Shown here piece after piece: positions 5,370 through 6,811 of a stretch of DNA of 6,811 nucleotides. Every line of letters starts with the position of its first letter. Positions within the stretch are counted from its first letter, which is position 1. A model generated the notes under the pieces. It ran no database searches, had not been told where the DNA came from, and saw only the letters and a list, made by a program, of their open reading frames with translations. Made by a program: the position numbers and the translations under genes. Source of the DNA: an uncultured Eubacteriales bacterium (lineage in GTDB: Bacteria; Bacillota; Clostridia; Christensenellales; Borkfalkiaceae); assembly GCA_902797515.1 (NCBI GenBank), contig CADBSX010000106.1:1-6811 (forward strand), in the 5' to 3' direction.

Positions 5370-6566
5370 TTAAAAATACTCGTCTTTGATTTGTTCCGAA
5401 TAGTCGAAAAACCTATAATATAAATCGCTTCCGTCGTCATAAAAAACGGAAAGACTGACCGCCGCGTCCTTTTTGGTTTCCCTTCCGAATTGTTTAAATT
5501 CACCTCGCGCGGAAATTTTTTCCGCGTCTTTTATTTTTTCGTCGCCGCGGTAAATATTGCCGTCGCGGTAAAAACTGAAATGATCGTTATCGAAAGAAAT
5601 AAAAAATTCTTCGGCATTTAATGATTTTACCGTTTCCAAACTATCCGTCTCGAAATCGAACCGATAAAGAGCCGAACCGCCGATGTGACAAATGCAATCG
5701 TCGTCGTTACATTTTCCGTTCGGAACGTATTTTCTTGTCGCGAAGAGAAGTTTTCCGTTCCGAACCGTTATTCTATCGTATAAAAACAATTCGTCGCCTA
5801 CGGGGAAATTTCTGTCTTTACCGTTATACGAGATTTTTATATTTTCGCCTACTTCCACGGATCCTGCTTTTCCGTCAAAACAAAATCCGTAAAGACGACT
5901 GTTTTTATTATATTTACCTCGTTTCTTTGCGAAATTTTTTCCAGCGGCGGCATCGGCTAAAAACAAGTAACCGTCGTTGTTTGAATAAAATTTTTTTCCT
6001 TGATATATAAAGACCTCGTTTGTAAAAATTCCGTTTACGTAAACGTCTTCCGAGGAAGATAAATCGTAACGGCGGAATTCGCCGCGGCTTTCACCGTATC
6101 CGGAAAAGTAGTATATATAATTCTCGCAAACCAAGAGCGACGTTATTCGTCCGTCAATGATTTTTCCGAGATAGTTAAAATCGGACGAATAATCGTATAT
6201 TCCGTTTCCGTCGGCAATAAATACGTGCGCGCCGTCCGACGATACGTCGATATCCGTAACGTAAACGCTTCCCGTATCGTCTTCTATACTCACTAAATCG
6301 AGAGAACCGTTTTCCGCTTTATAAATCTTTCCGTAACAAAAAACGTATTTCCCGTTGGTTAAGGTGAACTCGTTCGCGCACACGTTTATCAAAGCCTGAT
6401 GGTGATAAGGTCCGTATTTTCTTCCCGAATTTATTGAACACGCAAACAAAAGCATAACGATTGTATAGATCATAAGAAAACCGCCGACAATCGCAACAGG
6501 TAAAATCAACAGAAAATTTTTAGTCTTTTCTTTCATATTTTCAAAATATTTTTCGCTTTTTATCAT
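5370..6566 (-). CDS. Membrane-anchored, beta-propeller-like protein of unknown function
   Basis: 398 residues with no family I can name. One membrane segment lies at about 18-43 (FLLILPVAIVGGFLMIYTIVMLLFAC) after a basic N-terminus, which predicts the rest lies outside the cell. The remainder alternates short beta-strand-like stretches with turns rich in Asp, Gly and Asn (for example NGKYVFCYGKIYKA, DGAHVFIADGNGIYDY, NDGYLFLADA, GSALYRFDFETDS, DGNIYRGDEKI), in the style of a beta-propeller; blades are too divergent to count reliably. A Cys/His cluster, C286-x4-C291-x-C293-H294, could bind a metal or form disulfides. The first ATG at 6566 has no Shine-Dalgarno and overlaps a possible -10 box, so the ATG at 6536 (residue 11) is a real alternative start. 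Likely co-transcribed with the downstream lipoprotein gene. Confidence 0.85.
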   Translation of the reverse strand: MIKSEKYFENMKEKTKNFLLILPVAIVGGFLMIYTIVMLLFACSINSGRKYGPYHHQALINVCANEFTLTNGKYVFCYGKIYKAENGSLDLVSIEDDTGSVYVTDIDVSSDGAHVFIADGNGIYDYSSDFNYLGKIIDGRITSLLVCENYIYYFSGYGESRGEFRRYDLSSSEDVYVNGIFTNEVFIYQGKKFYSNNDGYLFLADAAAGKNFAKKRGKYNKNSRLYGFCFDGKAGSVEVGENIKISYNGKDRNFPVGDELFLYDRITVRNGKLLFATRKYVPNGKCNDDDCICHIGGSALYRFDFETDSLETVKSLNAEEFFISFDNDHFSFYRDGNIYRGDEKIKDAEKISARGEFKQFGRETKKDAAVSLSVFYDDGSDLYYRFFDYSEQIKDEYF

Positions 6567-6594
6567 TTTATCATAATTTAATACAAAAAAGCAA
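6565..6594 (-). promoter_or_regulatory. Possible promoter for the membrane-anchored protein gene
   Basis: On the minus strand, TGATAAAAT (6565-6573) is an extended -10 with 5 of 6 matches in TAAAAT, and TTGCTT (6589-6594) is a weak -35 at 18 bp. The -10 overlaps the first ATG of the gene, so use of this promoter would require initiation at the second ATG (6536), leaving a leader of roughly 20 nt. Confidence 0.45.
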
Positions 6595-6811
6595 TGTTTT
6601 TACGGAAATTTCAGGTATTAGTTTTTCTTATATCCGCCATAAGCAGAACTTATATCATATTAAAAACCCGAAAAAGCGAATCGCGCCGTTTTAAGACGCG
6701 CTATTTTTTGTTAGATGCCGCTATCGACAAGACATAGAAATTTAAAAAGTGTTTTTAATAAAAAAACGGATATGTTTAATATTTTTTTTCTTAAATTCCC
6801 CTGAAAAAAAT
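6567..6811. other. AT-rich right-edge region without a supportable gene
   Basis: Beyond the possible promoter and the imperfect hairpin, I see no reading frame, tRNA, repeat array or other structure here. It is AT-rich with long T and A runs, as expected of an intergenic region. Confidence 0.6.
6671..6709. terminator. Imperfect terminator-like hairpin near the right edge
   Basis: An A-run plus AGCG pairs with CGCT plus a T-run (with small bulges), enclosing GC-rich inner segments (CGCGCC and GACGCG). Both strands could end in a U-run. It may stop transcription of a gene entering from the right. The stem is interrupted, so confidence is low. Confidence 0.35.

Noticed and set aside
5621..6010. 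Plus-strand frames of 129 and 66 residues opposite the propeller-like gene
   Set aside because: Antisense, basic, low-complexity translations with no start signal; the minus-strand frame is longer and has a membrane segment and domain-like pattern.
6740..6755. AAAAAGTG motif near the right edge as another origin repeat
   Set aside because: It is followed by TTTTT and not by the NANAA pattern of the central repeats, and lies far from the candidate origin; chance in A/T-rich DNA is enough.

Overview
The window looks like chromosomal DNA from a low-to-mid GC member of the Bacillota, most likely an uncultured Clostridia-type lineage. The reasons are the rpmH-rnpA-yidD-yidC cluster typical of that phylum, AGGAG-type ribosome binding sites, AT-rich intergenic regions, and RsmG, RnpA and L34 sequences of Firmicute type. 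I cannot place it more finely by eye.

Left part (1-3604, all minus strand). Reading along the minus strand from the middle of the window, the order is dnaN (sliding clamp), rpmH (ribosomal protein L34), rnpA (RNase P protein), yidD (membrane-insertion factor) and yidC (membrane insertase, cut by the left window edge). A textbook promoter (TTGACA, 17 bp, TAAAAT) lies between dnaN and rpmH, so rpmH-rnpA-yidD-yidC form a tight operon, with a 4-bp rpmH/rnpA overlap and a 5-bp rnpA/yidD gap. The YidC carries a roughly 230-residue insertion in its external loop.

Centre (3605-3988). This is a roughly 380-bp AT-rich gap between divergent dnaN and rsmG. It holds several DnaA-box-like sequences, repeated AAGTGNANAA 10-mers and a very AT-rich stretch. 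It is the best candidate for a replication origin (oriC) in the window. An inverted pair of near-perfect DnaA boxes continues into the rsmG coding sequence. dnaA itself is absent, and dnaN sits where dnaA would normally precede rpmH.

Right-centre (3989-4691). rsmG (16S rRNA G527 methyltransferase) runs rightward from an extended -10 promoter so close to its ATG that the mRNA may be leaderless. It ends in a strong bidirectional terminator whose left arm is encoded by its last codons.

Right part (4757-6811). Two minus-strand genes of unknown function encode exported or membrane-anchored proteins: a 398-aa protein with one membrane segment and a beta-propeller-like external domain, followed by a 179-aa putative lipoprotein. 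They may form a two-gene unit that ends at the shared terminator. The last 245 bp holds no gene I can support, only a possible promoter and an imperfect terminator-like hairpin.

Most of the window is housekeeping. The parts worth a second look are the rearranged origin neighbourhood, the expanded YidC loop, the leaderless-looking rsmG and the unknown exported pair. I see no mobile element, CRISPR array, tRNA or rRNA.
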